DNA of 64,000 nucleotides from Pseudomonas sp. PIC25 (GCF_002286785.1 NZ_MUJY01000057.1:1-64000), one strand, 5' to 3'. Counted from the stretch's first letter, positions 17,351 through 27,947 are shown. The notes: generated from the sequence alone by a model not told the origin. Program-made: numbers and translations.

Positions 17351-18274
17351 ATGCCTCGTGTGATCTGGAAAGGCGCGGTCAGCTTCGGCCTGGTGCACAT
17401 TCCGGTGTCGCTGGTGCCGGCGACGACCCGCAAGGGCATCGATTTCGATTGGTTGGACAAGCGCAGCATGGACCCGGTGGGCTACAAGCGGGTCAACAAG
17501 ATCACCGGGAAGGAAATCGAGAAGGAGAACATCGTCAAGGGCATCGAGTACGAGAAGGGGCGCTACGTGGTGATCAGCGAGGAGGAGATCCGAGCGGCGC
17601 ATCCCAAGGCCACGCAGACGGTGGACATCATTGCCTTCGTCGATGCCGAGAAGATTCCCTTCCTTTATATCGACACGCCGTACTACCTGACGCCGGACCG
17701 GCGCGGCGAGAAGGTATATGCGTTGCTGCGCGAGACCCTGGAATCCACCGGCAAGGTCGGCCTGGCCAATGTGGTGCTGCGCTCCAAGCAACACCTGGCG
17801 GTGGTCATGCCGCTTGGCCCAGCGCTGGTGCTCAACACCTTGCGCTGGGCCGACGAGGTGCGCGGGGTGGAGGCGATCGATCTGAAGGACGAGGCGGTGA
17901 ACGCCAAGCTGGCGGAGCGGGAGCTGGACATGGCGCGGCGGCTGGTCGAGGACATGAGCGAGGAGTGGAACCCCGAGCAGTACCGCGACAGCTTCGAGGA
18001 GCAGATCATGGCCCTGGTCGAACGCAAGGCCACCGAGGGCAAGATCGAGTCGGTGCGCGCCGCTGAAGAACCTGATGAACGCCGTAGCGCCGATGTCATC
18101 GACTTGACCGAGCTGCTCAAGCGCAGCCTGGGTGGCGGTGGCAAGGCCGGCGACAAGGCAAGTAGCCCCAGCCGCGCCAAGACAGCAACCAAGGAAGAGA
18201 GCAAGAGTAAGCCGGCCGCCAAGCGCACGCGCAAGGCGGCCCCTGCGAAGGGTGAGAAGAAGAAGGCCGGCTGA
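17351..18274 (+). CDS. ku: Non-homologous end-joining protein Ku
   Basis: Bacterial Ku homodimer (307 aa) that binds DNA double-strand ends and recruits ligase LigD for non-homologous end joining in stationary phase. It starts with the family hallmark MPRVIWKGAVSFGLVHIPV and has the Ku core to about residue 255 (IDLKDEAVNAKLAERELDMA, WNPEQYRDSFEEQIMALVE). The tail is rich in Lys/Ala/Ser and probably binds DNA non-specifically. No ligD is present in the window. It is followed by a strong terminator. Confidence 0.95.
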   Translation: MPRVIWKGAVSFGLVHIPVSLVPATTRKGIDFDWLDKRSMDPVGYKRVNKITGKEIEKENIVKGIEYEKGRYVVISEEEIRAAHPKATQTVDIIAFVDAEKIPFLYIDTPYYLTPDRRGEKVYALLRETLESTGKVGLANVVLRSKQHLAVVMPLGPALVLNTLRWADEVRGVEAIDLKDEAVNAKLAERELDMARRLVEDMSEEWNPEQYRDSFEEQIMALVERKATEGKIESVRAAEEPDERRSADVIDLTELLKRSLGGGGKAGDKASSPSRAKTATKEESKSKPAAKRTRKAAPAKGEKKKAG

Positions 18275-18294
18275 CATCGATTTTCGAAAACAGC

Positions 18295-18337
18295 AAACGA
18301 TCGCCGGGCGAACTTTGCCGGGCGATCGTTTGTTTTT
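18295..18337 (+). terminator. Intrinsic terminator after ku
   Basis: AAACGATCGCC (18295-18305) pairs with GGCGATCGTTT (18321-18331), with further pairing inside the loop. A T-rich tract (TTTGTTTTT) follows, 20 bases after the ku stop codon. Confidence 0.88.
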
Positions 18338-18356
18338 GGGATTTGGAAGCAGAGAG

Positions 18357-18461
18357 TTGATTGCGTTGCGCTATCAGCTTTTTATTGCCGCTTCGTTGTT
18401 ATTGTCAGGGTGTCAATTTGTCCGTTTCGCTCGTTTTGAAGTCAAGTTGATATCGCTTTGA
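18357..18461 (+). CDS. Possible 34-aa lipoprotein
   Basis: Reading from a TTG start at 18357, preceded by GGAAGCAGAGAG, the peptide is a compact lipoprotein signal: positively charged Arg, the hydrophobic run LFIAASLLLSGC, then QFVRFARFEV and a stop. The LLSGC lipobox is textbook, similar to small entericidin-like lipoproteins. The stretch is AT-rich, unlike its neighbours, and starts 20 bases after the ku terminator. The short length and TTG start make a chance reading possible. Confidence 0.35.
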   Translation: MIALRYQLFIAASLLLSGCQFVRFARFEVKLISL

Positions 18462-18553
18462 TATTTTTCTTCAAATGAATTGCTAATTAAAAAAGAAGAA
18501 CGGATTACAGATATAAAAGTGGGGCGTCCCTGCCCCTCGGTCGGACGCCAGCC

Positions 18554-18730
18554 TTAGCTGTTGTTGCGTCCGCCATGGCTGTTCTTGCCACCTTTGCGGC
18601 CTGCCTCGGAGGCGCGCTCCGGGTCATTCTTGAAGTTGCCGCCGCTAACTTGGCCGCCTTTCTGACCCGCTTCGGATGCGCGTTGCGGATCTTCAGCAAA
18701 GTTGCCACGACCACCGCGATGTTCTGCCAT
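18554..18730 (-). CDS. KGG-repeat stress protein (58 aa)
   Basis: Small hydrophilic protein of the KGG (GsiB/Con-10-like) family, with two direct repeats of the form GNF-x2-D-P-x-RASEAG-x-KGG. It is Gly/Lys/Asn-rich throughout and likely disordered. Family members accumulate in stationary phase and under desiccation. GAGGAG lies 8 bases before the ATG at 18730. It occupies the same neighbourhood as PA2146 of P. aeruginosa, near Ku and the trehalose genes, supporting membership of a general stress regulon. Confidence 0.85.
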   Translation of the reverse strand: MAEHRGGRGNFAEDPQRASEAGQKGGQVSGGNFKNDPERASEAGRKGGKNSHGGRNNS

Positions 18731-18908
18731 TGCGAGTACTCCTCTGTGCATTCAAAAAGGAATTTGCCCAACGGAAGCTGGGCTATTAAGGACGTCTTCA
18801 TGACGCCTCATAAAGTGAGAAGCAAGCGGCAGAAAAAGGTTCATAATATTTTTTGCTATTTATTCGCTGAACATATGCACTTGCGTAATTGTTGTTTTGC
18901 GCCTTGGT

Positions 18909-19568
18909 TCATTCACTGCCGGTTTTACTGTGGGGGGCATCGACGGCTTTCGATTCCGGCGAACCTTTCTGTCGCAGGAAGATGCTCAGCACCACCATGA
19001 AGCCAATGGAAAAGAATTCGCTCTGCCAGTTCTGCAACGATTCGAACCAGAACTGGGCGGTGCCCAGGTACTCCAGGGTGGTGACCGCCGTACCGCCGTG
19101 GAGCAGCTCCTCCTGGCTGAACTCGCGGGCACCGCTGACGGCATGGAGGACGAAGGAGAGCAGGAATAGCGCGAACAACGCGATGCTGAGCGAGTATTCG
19201 TAGAGTCTGAGCACCCATCCGCCACGTCGGACCGGCCATGGCGCGTCCGGGTTGACCTTGTACGGGGGGACGTCGGAGGGCGGCGTGTCGCCGAACGGCC
19301 GCGATTCGGCCGAGCCTTTCTGGAACAGGTAAGCGGTGAGCAGGACGTAGGCGAACATTTGCAGGAACTCGCTCTCCCAGTTCTCCATGGTCGCCTCCAT
19401 GAAGTGATCGCTGGTCAGGTAGGCGAGGTAGCCGAGCGTGGGTTGCTGGTGGCTGATCTGGTCCTGGTTGTGCTGCTCGAAACCGACCAGGCTTAGACCG
19501 ATCTGAAATATCAGGAACAAGCCGAAGAGACTCAACGACAGGCCATTCCTGTGCCATATGCCTTTCAT
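18909..19568 (-). CDS. DUF6766-like membrane protein with internal duplication (219 aa)
   Basis: Predicted inner membrane protein with four hydrophobic segments: GLSLSLFGLFLIFQIGLSLV, FLQMFAYVLLTAYLF, SLSIALFALFLLSFVL and FFSIGFMVVLSIFL. The two halves are related. ENWESEFLQMFAYV...FQKGSAESRP in the first matches QNWQSEFFSIGFMV...RQKGSPESKA in the second, so it is an internal duplication of a two-helix unit with a Trp-rich loop. Function is unknown. It lies among stress genes and is followed upstream by a small proline-rich gene on the same strand, with a 72-bp gap. Confidence 0.75.
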   Translation of the reverse strand: MKGIWHRNGLSLSLFGLFLIFQIGLSLVGFEQHNQDQISHQQPTLGYLAYLTSDHFMEATMENWESEFLQMFAYVLLTAYLFQKGSAESRPFGDTPPSDVPPYKVNPDAPWPVRRGGWVLRLYEYSLSIALFALFLLSFVLHAVSGAREFSQEELLHGGTAVTTLEYLGTAQFWFESLQNWQSEFFSIGFMVVLSIFLRQKGSPESKAVDAPHSKTGSE

Positions 19569-19640
19569 AGCGTTTCCCCATACGGGTCGATTGAGGCGGC
19601 ATCCCTGCCTCGTTGTCCGTGGCGGTGCGTGCTGGCGTGC

Positions 19641-19799
19641 TCAGTAAGTGGAGGGTTCGCTGTCCGGAATTTTTTCGCCGACCAGCGGCACGCCTGGCTG
19701 ATCGTCGAGCGGTTCGTATTCCGGGACCAGGGGAACGTCGCCCGGGTTGTCGTGCACCACCGGGTCGGGCTGCGGAACGTCAGGACGGTGTTGCGACAT
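19641..19799 (-). CDS. Small proline- and acid-rich protein (52 aa)
   Basis: Starts MSQHRPDVPQPDPVVHDNPG and continues with repeated D/E-P-x-V units. It has about 12 prolines in 52 residues, no hydrophobic segment and is probably disordered. The ATG at 19799 has an excellent ribosome site (AGGGAGGAG, about 7 bases upstream). It lies 72 bp upstream of the duplicated membrane protein on the same strand. No function is known. Confidence 0.6.
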   Translation of the reverse strand: MSQHRPDVPQPDPVVHDNPGDVPLVPEYEPLDDQPGVPLVGEKIPDSEPSTY

Positions 19800-19912
19800 G
19801 GCTGTCTCCTCCCTACGTAAAAAAGCGATCACCACTGCAATGGAGGGCCCCGGACGAGCAGAAGTTCCGGTTCGCAGCAGGGCGGGCGATCGGTGGGAAG
19901 CCGCGGGATAGT

Positions 19913-19940
19913 GAACTTTTTACCCTGTCGACGGCTCGGA
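19913..19940 (+). promoter_or_regulatory. AlgU (sigma-22)-type promoter upstream of glgE
   Basis: GAACTT (19913-19918), 17 bases, then TCGGA (19936-19940) matches the extracytoplasmic sigma AlgU consensus GAACTT-N16/17-TCNNA. It points to glgE, whose ATG is 125 bases downstream. Osmotic/envelope stress control fits a trehalose/alpha-glucan operon. Confidence 0.5.
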
Positions 19941-20064
19941 AAAGACAGGCTGGCTTGTTGCTGTCCCCGTCTATCACCGCCTTCCTCCGCTACATGACAA
20001 GCCAGGTGCCGGCTAAACCTAAGGGGAAGGTGCCGTTGCGCCCGAAGGCGAAGGAGAATGCTCG

Positions 20065-22062
20065 ATGGCCGAAGCCAGACCCCCGTTCGAAACCGATGCC
20101 CGGAACGCTCTGGAAAGGGCCATGGCGGCCCCGCGCATCGCCATCGAGTCCACCTCGCCGGTCATCGAACAGGGGCGTTTCGCGGCCAAGGCCATCGTCG
20201 GACTGCCGGTCGTCGTCACCAGCAAGATTTTCGCCGACGGTCACGACCAACTGGCCGCTGCGCTGTTCTGGCGCGCCGAGGGCGAGCAGGGCTGGCACCG
20301 TACCCGCCTGAAGCACCTGGGCAACGATTTGTGGCAGGCACAGTTCGTTCCGACGAAGATCGGCCCGCACCAGTTCGCCATCGAGGCCTGGTGGGACCTT
20401 TTCGAAACCTACCGCTACGAGCTGACCAAGAAGCATGCCGCCGGCGTGCCTATCGCGCTGGAGCTGGAAGAGGGGCGGCTGCAGTTCGTCCAGGCCGTCG
20501 AGCGCAGCCAGGGCGAGACCCGGGCGGTGCTGGTGGAACTGCTCGAGCGCTACAACGCGGCGCCCCACGAGCTGGATAAAGTGACGCTGCTGCTCTCCGG
20601 CGAGACGGCCGCCGCCATGGCTGCCGCCGATCCTCATCGCCATCGGGTGCGTAGCCCGGAATACCCACTGGACGTCGATCGGCCCCTGGCCCAGTTCGCC
20701 AGTTGGTACGAGCTCTTTCCACGCTCGGAGACCGACGATCCGGCCCGTCACGGCACCTTCGACGATGTGATCGCGCGGCTGCCAAAGATTCGCGACATGT
20801 GTTTCGACGTGCTGTATTTCCCGCCGATCCATCCCATCGGCCGCAAGCACCGCAAGGGCCGCAACAATTCGCTCAACGCCGGCCCGGACGACCCCGGCAG
20901 CCCCTATGCCATTGGCAGTGTCGAGGGCGGCCACGATGCCATCCACCCGCAACTGGGCAGCCGCGAGGACTTCCGTCGCCTGGTGGCCGCCGCGGCGGAC
21001 CACGGCCTGGAAATCGCCCTGGATTTCGCCATTCAGTGCTCGCCCGATCACCCCTGGCTGAAGCAGCATCCCGGCTGGTTCGCCTGGCGGCCGGACGGCA
21101 GCATCCGCTATGCGGAAAACCCGCCGAAGAAATATCAGGACATCGTCAACGTGGATTTCTACGCAAAGGACGCGATGCCCGATCTCTGGCTGGCGTTGCG
21201 CGATGTGGTTGTGCATTGGGTGGAAGAGGGAGTCAAGCTGTTCCGCGTGGACAACCCGCACACCAAGCCGTTGCCGTTCTGGGAGTGGCTGATCGCCGAT
21301 GTGCGGGCCAAGTATCCCGAGGTGATCTTCCTTGCCGAGGCGTTCACCCGCCCGGCGATGATGGCGCGCCTGGGCAAGCTCGGCTTCGCCCAGAGCTACA
21401 CCTATTTCACCTGGCGCAACAGCAAGACCGAGCTGAGCGAGTACCTGACCGAACTGAACCGGCCACCGTTGAGCGAGTGCTACCGGCCGAACTTCTTCGT
21501 CAACACGCCGGACATCAATCCGTATTTCCTGCAGACCAGCGGGCGGCCGGGGTTTCTCATCCGTGCCGCGCTGGCGACCATGGGCTCCGGACTGTGGGGC
21601 ATGTATTCGGGCTTCGAACTGTGCGAGTCGGCACCGGTGCCGGGCAAGGAAGAGTACCTGGACTCGGAGAAGTACGAGATCCGCCCACGGGACTACCAGG
21701 CACCGGGCAACATCGTCGCAGAGATCGCCCAGCTCAACCGCATCCGCCGGGAAAACGCAGCCCTGCAGACGCACTTGGGGCTGAAGCTCTACAACGCCTG
21801 GAACGACCACATTCTTTATTTCGGCAAGCACACGGCCGACCTGAGCAACTTCGTGCTGGTGGCGGTGAACCTCGACCCGCACCACGCCCAGGAGGCGCAT
21901 TTCGAGATTCCGCTGTGGGAGTTCGGCCTGCCGGACGACGCGGCGATGCACGGCGAGGACCTGATGACCGGGCACCGCTGGACCTGGTACGGCAAGACCC
22001 AGTGGATGCGTCTCGAACCGACGATGCCGTTTGGCATCTGGCGTATCCATCCGGCCCGCTGA
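20065..22062 (+). CDS. glgE: Alpha-1,4-glucan:maltose-1-phosphate maltosyltransferase
   Basis: GH13_3 enzyme (665 aa, cytosolic) that extends alpha-1,4-glucan using maltose-1-phosphate. The N-terminal region (to about 190) carries the family beta-sandwich and insertion. The barrel has VLYFPPIHPIGRKHRKGRNN near 250, the nucleophile Asp in LFRVDNPHTKP near residue 397, the acid/base Glu in FLAEAFTRP near 425, and VNTPDINPYFLQTSGRPGFL near 480. The length is typical. It heads a tight operon: treS/mak follows after 22 bp and overlaps glgB. In this pathway TreS converts trehalose to maltose, the maltokinase makes maltose-1-phosphate, GlgE polymerises it and GlgB branches the product. An AlgU-like promoter lies upstream. 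Confidence 0.95.
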   Translation: MAEARPPFETDARNALERAMAAPRIAIESTSPVIEQGRFAAKAIVGLPVVVTSKIFADGHDQLAAALFWRAEGEQGWHRTRLKHLGNDLWQAQFVPTKIGPHQFAIEAWWDLFETYRYELTKKHAAGVPIALELEEGRLQFVQAVERSQGETRAVLVELLERYNAAPHELDKVTLLLSGETAAAMAAADPHRHRVRSPEYPLDVDRPLAQFASWYELFPRSETDDPARHGTFDDVIARLPKIRDMCFDVLYFPPIHPIGRKHRKGRNNSLNAGPDDPGSPYAIGSVEGGHDAIHPQLGSREDFRRLVAAAADHGLEIALDFAIQCSPDHPWLKQHPGWFAWRPDGSIRYAENPPKKYQDIVNVDFYAKDAMPDLWLALRDVVVHWVEEGVKLFRVDNPHTKPLPFWEWLIADVRAKYPEVIFLAEAFTRPAMMARLGKLGFAQSYTYFTWRNSKTELSEYLTELNRPPLSECYRPNFFVNTPDINPYFLQTSGRPGFLIRAALATMGSGLWGMYSGFELCESAPVPGKEEYLDSEKYEIRPRDYQAPGNIVAEIAQLNRIRRENAALQTHLGLKLYNAWNDHILYFGKHTADLSNFVLVAVNLDPHHAQEAHFEIPLWEFGLPDDAAMHGEDLMTGHRWTWYGKTQWMRLEPTMPFGIWRIHPAR

Positions 22063-22084
22063 GGCCCCATAGAAGGACGGCAAG

Positions 22085-25000
22085 ATGGCTCAAGCGAAGA
22101 AAGCCCGCGCCCGCAAACCGGCTGCCTTTATCGACGATCCGCTGTGGTACAAGGACGCGATCATCTACCAGGTGCATGTGAAGTCGTACTTCGATTCCAA
22201 CAACGACGGGATCGGCGACTTCCCCGGCCTGATCGACAAGCTCGACTACATCGCCCAACTTGGCGTCAATACCATCTGGCTCCTGCCGTTCTACCCGTCG
22301 CCACGCCGCGACGATGGCTACGATATCGCCGAGTACCGGGGCATTCACCCGGACTACGGCAGCATGGCCGATGCCAAGCGCTTCATCGCCGAGGCGCACA
22401 AGCGCGGGCTGCGCGTGATTACCGAGCTGGTCATCAACCACACCTCGGACCAGCACCCATGGTTCCAGCGGGCGCGCAAGGCCAAGCCGGGGTCGTCGGC
22501 GCGCAACTTCTACGTGTGGTCGGACAGCGACCAGAAATACCCGGAAACCCGGATCATCTTCCTCGATACCGAGAAGTCCAATTGGACCTGGGACCCGGTC
22601 GCCGGCCAGTACTTCTGGCACCGCTTCTACTCGCACCAGCCGGACCTGAACTTCGATAACCCGCAGGTGTTGCGCGCCGTGCTCAGCATCATGCGCTACT
22701 GGCTGGACCTCGGTGTCGACGGCCTGCGCCTGGATGCCATTCCCTACCTGGTGGAGCGTGAAGGCACCAACAACGAAAACCTGCCGGAGACCCATGAGGT
22801 CCTGAAGAAGATCCGCGCCGAGATCGACGCCAACTACCCGGATCGCATGCTGCTGGCCGAAGCCAACCAGTGGCCGGAAGACACCCAGCTGTATTTTGGC
22901 GGCAAGGAGGGCGGTGGTGGCGACGAATGCCACATGGCCTTCCACTTCCCGCTGATGCCGCGGATGTACATGGCCATCGCCCAGGAGGACCGCTTCCCGG
23001 TCACCGACATCCTGCGCCAGACGCCGGACATCCCGGCCAACTGCCAGTGGGCGATCTTCCTGCGCAACCACGATGAGCTGACCCTGGAGATGGTCACCGA
23101 CAAGGAGCGCGACTACCTCTGGAACTACTACGCCGCCGACCGCCGCGCCCGGATCAACCTGGGCATCCGTCGGCGCCTGGCGCCGCTGATGGAGCGCGAC
23201 CGCCGCCGCATCGAGCTGCTCAACAGCCTGCTGCTGTCGATGCCGGGCACGCCGGTGATCTACTACGGCGACGAAATCGGCATGGGCGACAACATCTTCC
23301 TCGGCGACCGCGACGGCGTGCGTACGCCGATGCAGTGGAGCATCGACCGCAACGGCGGTTTCTCCCGCGCCGACCCGGCGAGCCTGGTGCTGCCGCCGAT
23401 CATGGACCCGCTGTATGGCTTCCAGACCATCAACGTGGAGGCCCAGCTGCGCGACCCGCATTCGCTGCTCAACTGGACGCGGCGGATGTTGTCGATCCGC
23501 AAGCACCAGAAGGCCTTTGGCCGTGGCACGTTGAAGCTGCTGTATCCGGCCAACCGGCGCATCCTCGCTTACCTGCGCGAATTCACCGGGCCCGACGGCA
23601 GCAACGAGACCATCCTCTGCGTGGCCAACGTTTCGCGCTCGGCGCAGGCGGTGGAGCTGGACCTCTCGCTGTTCGCCGGTATGGTGCCGGTGGAGATGGT
23701 CGGTGGCAGCGCTTTCCCGCCGATTGGCCAGCTCACCTACCTGCTGACCCTGCCGCCCTATGGCTTCTACTGGTTCCTGCTCGCGCCGCAGGCGCAGATG
23801 CCGGCCTGGCATGCCGAGGCGCCGGAGCCGATGCCGGACTTCAACACGGTGGTGATCAAGCGCGACATGAGCGAGCTGCTGGACGGCCCGGCGCGGCGCA
23901 TTCTCGAGCAGGACGCCTTGCCTGCCTACCTGCCGAAGCGCCGCTGGTACGCCGCCAAGGATGAGAAGATCGAGCGTGCCCGGATCGCCTATGGCGTGCC
24001 GTTCTGCACCGGTTCGCAGCCGTGCCTGCTAGCCGAGGTGGAGGTCGAGAACGCTAAGGGGACCGAGCGCTACCTGCTGCCGTTCGGCACGTTCGGCGAG
24101 GACGATCAGGTCGGCGCCTTGCCCCAGCAGTTGGCCATGGCTCGTCTGCGCCGGGTGCGTCAGGTGGGGCTGATCACCGATGCCTTCACCCTCAACGGCT
24201 TCATCGGCGAGGTGCTCAAGGCGCTGCGTGAAGAGCGGCGCATCGCCTGCCTGGATGGCGAGTTGCAGTTCCTGCCCACGTCGTTGCTCGCCGGCCTGGA
24301 GCTGCCGGCGGACGCCGAGTCGCGCTACCTCACCGCCGAGCAGTCGAACAGCTCGGTGGTGGTCGGCGATGCCCTGGTGATGAAGCTGATTCGCCGGGTC
24401 ATCGGCGGCGTCCATCCCGAGGCGGAGATGGGACGCTACCTCACCGAGCACGGTTTCGCTCACATCGCGCCGCTGCTCGGCGAGGTCCGCAGGGTTTCCG
24501 CCGACGGCACGCCCCATGCGCTGATCATCGTGCAGCGCTACCTGAACAACCAGGGCGATGCCTGGGAATGGACCCAGGACACCCTGGAGCGGGCGATCCG
24601 CGACACCATTACCGGCGGTATTTCCGAAGTGGAAAACCAGTTCAGCGCCATGGTGGAGCTGGAAAACTTCGCCCGTATGCTCGGCCAGCGCCTGGGCGAG
24701 ATGCACAGCCTGCTGGCGCAGGCCAACGATGATCCGGCCTTTGCCGTGAAGGTCAGCGACGAGGCGGATGCCAGGGGCTGGAGCGAGGCGATCGGCCGGC
24801 AACTGAGCGGGGCCCTGGAGATTCTTGCCGCGCGGCGTGACAGTCTGCGTGCCGAGGACGGGGTCATCGTCGAGCAATTGATCGGCGAGGGCGATGCCTT
24901 GCTGCGGGCCATCGATGGCCTGGCGCAGCGGGCGATCGGCGGTTTGCGCATGCGTGTGCACGGTGACCTGCATCTGGGCCAGGTCCTGGTGGTGCAGGGC

Positions 25001-25429
25001 GATGCCTACCTCATCGACTTCGAAGGCGAGCCCGCGCGTTCCCTGGACGAGCGTCGGGCGAAGCACAGCCCCTACAAGGACGTTGCCGGCATCCTGCGCT
25101 CCATCGAGTATGCCGCCGCCATGGCCATGCGCCGCGCGCAGAGCGCCGACAGTTCGGAAGAGGCCAACCTCGCGCGCAGCCAGACCGCCGCGACTTACCG
25201 CAGCACCACCCGCGAGGCCTTCCTCGAGGCCTATCGCCAGGCCGCCGGAGGCATCCCGCACCGCTGGCGCGACGAGCGCGGCGAACAAGCGGCCCTGGAT
25301 CTCTTCACGTTGGAGAAGGCCGCCTACGAAATCGCTTACGAGGCCGCCAACCGGCCGGCCTGGTTGTCCATATCCCTGCAGGGCCTCGCGGCCCTGGCCG
25401 ATAAGCTCATCGCTGGAGGTAACCCATGA
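22085..25429 (+). CDS. treS: Trehalose synthase/maltokinase fusion
   Basis: Bifunctional cytosolic protein of 1114 aa. Residues about 15-560 are a GH13_16 trehalose synthase that interconverts trehalose and maltose: [20 protein letters not shown], catalytic Asp in [13 protein letters not shown], Glu in [11 protein letters not shown] and transition-state Asp in [11 protein letters not shown]. The rest, from about 600, is a maltokinase of the aminoglycoside-phosphotransferase fold. [16 protein letters not shown] opens the domain, [14 protein letters not shown] is the catalytic loop and [13 protein letters not shown] is the metal-binding DFE motif. Fusion of the two enzymes is usual in Pseudomonas. 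The 3' end overlaps glgB by 4 nt (ATGA). Confidence 0.95.
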   Translation: MAQAKKARARKPAAFIDDPLWYKDAIIYQVHVKSYFDSNNDGIGDFPGLIDKLDYIAQLGVNTIWLLPFYPSPRRDDGYDIAEYRGIHPDYGSMADAKRFIAEAHKRGLRVITELVINHTSDQHPWFQRARKAKPGSSARNFYVWSDSDQKYPETRIIFLDTEKSNWTWDPVAGQYFWHRFYSHQPDLNFDNPQVLRAVLSIMRYWLDLGVDGLRLDAIPYLVEREGTNNENLPETHEVLKKIRAEIDANYPDRMLLAEANQWPEDTQLYFGGKEGGGGDECHMAFHFPLMPRMYMAIAQEDRFPVTDILRQTPDIPANCQWAIFLRNHDELTLEMVTDKERDYLWNYYAADRRARINLGIRRRLAPLMERDRRRIELLNSLLLSMPGTPVIYYGDEIGMGDNIFLGDRDGVRTPMQWSIDRNGGFSRADPASLVLPPIMDPLYGFQTINVEAQLRDPHSLLNWTRRMLSIRKHQKAFGRGTLKLLYPANRRILAYLREFTGPDGSNETILCVANVSRSAQAVELDLSLFAGMVPVEMVGGSAFPPIGQLTYLLTLPPYGFYWFLLAPQAQMPAWHAEAPEPMPDFNTVVIKRDMSELLDGPARRILEQDALPAYLPKRRWYAAKDEKIERARIAYGVPFCTGSQPCLLAEVEVENAKGTERYLLPFGTFGEDDQVGALPQQLAMARLRRVRQVGLITDAFTLNGFIGEVLKALREERRIACLDGELQFLPTSLLAGLELPADAESRYLTAEQSNSSVVVGDALVMKLIRRVIGGVHPEAEMGRYLTEHGFAHIAPLLGEVRRVSADGTPHALIIVQRYLNNQGDAWEWTQDTLERAIRDTITGGISEVENQFSAMVELENFARMLGQRLGEMHSLLAQANDDPAFAVKVSDEADARGWSEAIGRQLSGALEILAARRDSLRAEDGVIVEQLIGEGDALLRAIDGLAQRAIGGLRMRVHGDLHLGQVLVVQGDAYLIDFEGEPARSLDERRAKHSPYKDVAGILRSIEYAAAMAMRRAQSADSSEEANLARSQTAATYRSTTREAFLEAYRQAAGGIPHRWRDERGEQAALDLFTLEKAAYEIAYEAANRPAWLSISLQGLAALADKLIAGGNP

Positions 25430-27645
25430 TCGACCGCCTCGCGCAGTCCGCCCGGCAGGACGAGGCGCTGCTGATTCCCACGGCCCTGGTGGATGCGCTG
25501 GTCAGCGCCACCCAGGCTGATCCTTTTGCCGTGCTCGGCCCCCATTCGGTACGCGATGGGCTGGTGGTGCGCACTTATCAGCCGGGGGCACTGGGGGTCA
25601 CTGCCATCGCCCGTGACAACGGGGAAACCCTGGCCGAATTGGAGCCGGTGCAGGCGCCGGGCCTGTTCGTCGGTCGTTTGCCGGAGGCCCGGCCGTATCG
25701 CCTGCGTGTCCGCTGGGCCGGTGGCGACCACGAGGCCGAGGACCCCTACAGCTTCGGGCCGTTGCTCGGCGAGATGGATCTCTATCTGTTCGCCGAGGGC
25801 AATCACCGTGACCTGGGCCACTGCCTGGGGGCCCAGCCGATGACCATCGAAGGCGTGGAGGGCGTGCGTTTCGCCGTCTGGGCGCCGAATGCCCGGCGCG
25901 TGTCGGTGGTTGGCCATTTCAACAGTTGGGACGGCCGCCGGCACCCCATGCGCCTGCGCTATCCGGCGGGCGTGTGGGAGCTGTTCATCCCGCGCCTGGG
26001 GCCGGGCGAGCCCTATCAGTATGAAATCCTCGGCCCCAACGGCCTGCTGCCACTGAAGGCCGACCCGGTCGCCCTGGCCACCGAAGCGCCGCCCGGCACC
26101 TCGTCGGTGGTGGCGCAGCCGCTGGATTTCGCCTGGAACGATCAGGCCTGGATGCAGCAACGCGCCTCACGCCAGGCGGCCAATGCGCCGATCTCCATCT
26201 ACGAGCTGCATGCCGGCTCCTGGCGCCGTGAGAGCGGGGAGCTCTACAACTGGCGAGAGCTGGCGGAGCGGCTGATCCCCTACGTCATCGACATGGGCTT
26301 CAGCCATATCGAGCTGCTGCCGATCATGGAGCACCCGTTCGGTGGCTCCTGGGGCTACCAGCCGCTCTCGATGTTCGCCCCCAGCGGCCGCTACGGAACG
26401 CCGCAGGACTTCGCCGCCTTCATCGACGCCTGTCACGTGGCCGGCATCGGCGTGATCCTCGACTGGGTACCCGCGCACTTTCCCACCGACGAACACGGCC
26501 TGGCGCGTTTCGACGGCACCGCACTGTACGAATACGAGCACCCGTTCGAGGGCTTCCATCAAGACTGGGACACCTACATCTATAACCTTGGCCGCACCGA
26601 GGTGCATGGCTTCATGATTGCCTCGGCTTTGCACTGGCTGCGGCAGTTCCACATCGATGGGTTACGGGTGGATGCGGTGGCCTCGATGCTCTATCGCGAC
26701 TATTCGCGCAAGGAAGGCGAGTGGATACCGAACCGCTACGGCGGGCGCGAGAACCTGGAGGCCATCGAGTTCCTCCGTCACCTGAACGACGTGGTAGCCC
26801 TGGAAACCCCCGGCGCTTTGGTGATCGCCGAGGAGTCCACCGCCTGGCCGGGCGTGACTCAGGCGACCCAGGAGGGCGGGCTTGGCTTCTCCTACAAATG
26901 GAACATGGGTTGGATGCACGACACCCTGAAGTACATGGCCGAAGACCCGGTGCACCGTTCCTATCACCACGACAAGATGACCTTCGGGCTGATCTATGCG
27001 TTTTCCGAGCGCTTCATTCTGCCGATTTCCCACGACGAAGTGGTGCACGGTAAACGCTCGCTGCTGGACAAGATGCCCGGCGACCGCTGGCAGAAGTTCG
27101 CCAACCTGCGCGCCTACCTGAGCTTCATGTGGACCCAGCCGGGCAAGAAGCTGCTGTTCATGGGCTGCGAGTTCGGCCAGTGGCGCGAGTGGAACCACGA
27201 CACCGAACTGGACTGGTACCTGCTCAACTATGGCGAGCACCAGGGTGTGCAACGCCTGCTGCGCGACCTCAACCGGCTCTACAACCAGGAACCGGCGCTG
27301 TACGAGCGCGATTGCGAACCCGATGGCTTCCAGTGGCTGATCGGCGACGACCGCGCCAACAGCGTCTATGCCTGGCTGCGCTGGAGTTCCACCGGGCATC
27401 CGCTATTGGTGGTGGCCAACTTTACCCCGGTGGTGCGGCATGGCTATAGGATCGGCGTGCCGCTGGCGGGGCACTGGATGGAAGTGCTCAACAGCGACGC
27501 CGAATGCTACGCCGGCTCCAACGTCGGCAATGCCGGCGGCGTGCTGACCGATACCATCGAAAGCCACGGCGAGTCGGTTTCCCTGTCATTGAACCTGCCG
27601 CCGCTGGGGGTGCTCATCCTGCGACCGACGCCGGTGGGCGGATGA
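25426..27645 (+). CDS. glgB: 1,4-alpha-glucan branching enzyme
   Basis: GH13_9 branching enzyme (739 aa, cytosolic) that creates alpha-1,6 branches in glycogen-like glucan. Two N-terminal carbohydrate-binding modules span about residues 20-225 ([29 protein letters not shown]). The barrel includes [17 protein letters not shown] near 300, the nucleophile in [20 protein letters not shown] near 410, the acid/base in [13 protein letters not shown] near 468 and [12 protein letters not shown] near 536. The length matches the long GlgB class. It is the last gene of the operon, and a repeat-rich intergenic region follows. Confidence 0.95.
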   Translation: MIDRLAQSARQDEALLIPTALVDALVSATQADPFAVLGPHSVRDGLVVRTYQPGALGVTAIARDNGETLAELEPVQAPGLFVGRLPEARPYRLRVRWAGGDHEAEDPYSFGPLLGEMDLYLFAEGNHRDLGHCLGAQPMTIEGVEGVRFAVWAPNARRVSVVGHFNSWDGRRHPMRLRYPAGVWELFIPRLGPGEPYQYEILGPNGLLPLKADPVALATEAPPGTSSVVAQPLDFAWNDQAWMQQRASRQAANAPISIYELHAGSWRRESGELYNWRELAERLIPYVIDMGFSHIELLPIMEHPFGGSWGYQPLSMFAPSGRYGTPQDFAAFIDACHVAGIGVILDWVPAHFPTDEHGLARFDGTALYEYEHPFEGFHQDWDTYIYNLGRTEVHGFMIASALHWLRQFHIDGLRVDAVASMLYRDYSRKEGEWIPNRYGGRENLEAIEFLRHLNDVVALETPGALVIAEESTAWPGVTQATQEGGLGFSYKWNMGWMHDTLKYMAEDPVHRSYHHDKMTFGLIYAFSERFILPISHDEVVHGKRSLLDKMPGDRWQKFANLRAYLSFMWTQPGKKLLFMGCEFGQWREWNHDTELDWYLLNYGEHQGVQRLLRDLNRLYNQEPALYERDCEPDGFQWLIGDDRANSVYAWLRWSSTGHPLLVVANFTPVVRHGYRIGVPLAGHWMEVLNSDAECYAGSNVGNAGGVLTDTIESHGESVSLSLNLPPLGVLILRPTPVGG

Positions 27646-27654
27646 TCGAGGCAT

Positions 27655-27945
27655 GAACCTGCAGGAGCCAGCTTTGCTGGCGAAGCGCCGGCTCCTGTAG
27701 GGGCGAATTCATTCCCCCAAACCAACCTCCATCGGGCGAATAAATTCGCCCCAACGGGCAGTCGCCGGGCTTGATTCGTAGGAGCGAACCCCGCTCGCGA
27801 AGCGGAGTATCGCCGAACGCACGAATCGCCAGCAGAGCTGGCTCCTACAAAAACGGGGCCATGCGGCTCAGCCTGTGAGGGCGAATTCATCCGAGATAGA
27901 GGGCTGGGCCCATCGCGAACGAATTCGCTCCCACAGAATGCGCCG
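27655..27945. repeat. Cluster of REP-like palindromes
   Basis: Several palindromic units are packed between glgB and the thioredoxin gene. They are AGCCAGC-TTTGCTGGC (about 27666-27682), GGGGCGAATTCATTCCCCC (27700-27718), GGGCGAATAAATTCGCCCC (27734-27752), GGAGCGAACCCCGCTCGCGA (27781-27800), CGCCAGCAGAGCTGGCTCC (27828-27846) and GCGAACGAATTCGCTCCCAC (27914-27933). At least three sequence types alternate, and related copies occur at 15660-15910 and 28368-28384. No gene is present. Confidence 0.7.
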
Positions 27946-27947
27946 CC

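Noticed and set aside
19990..22083. 697-aa minus-strand frame across glgE
   Set aside because: Shadow of glgE; the composition is not protein-like and there is no ribosome site.
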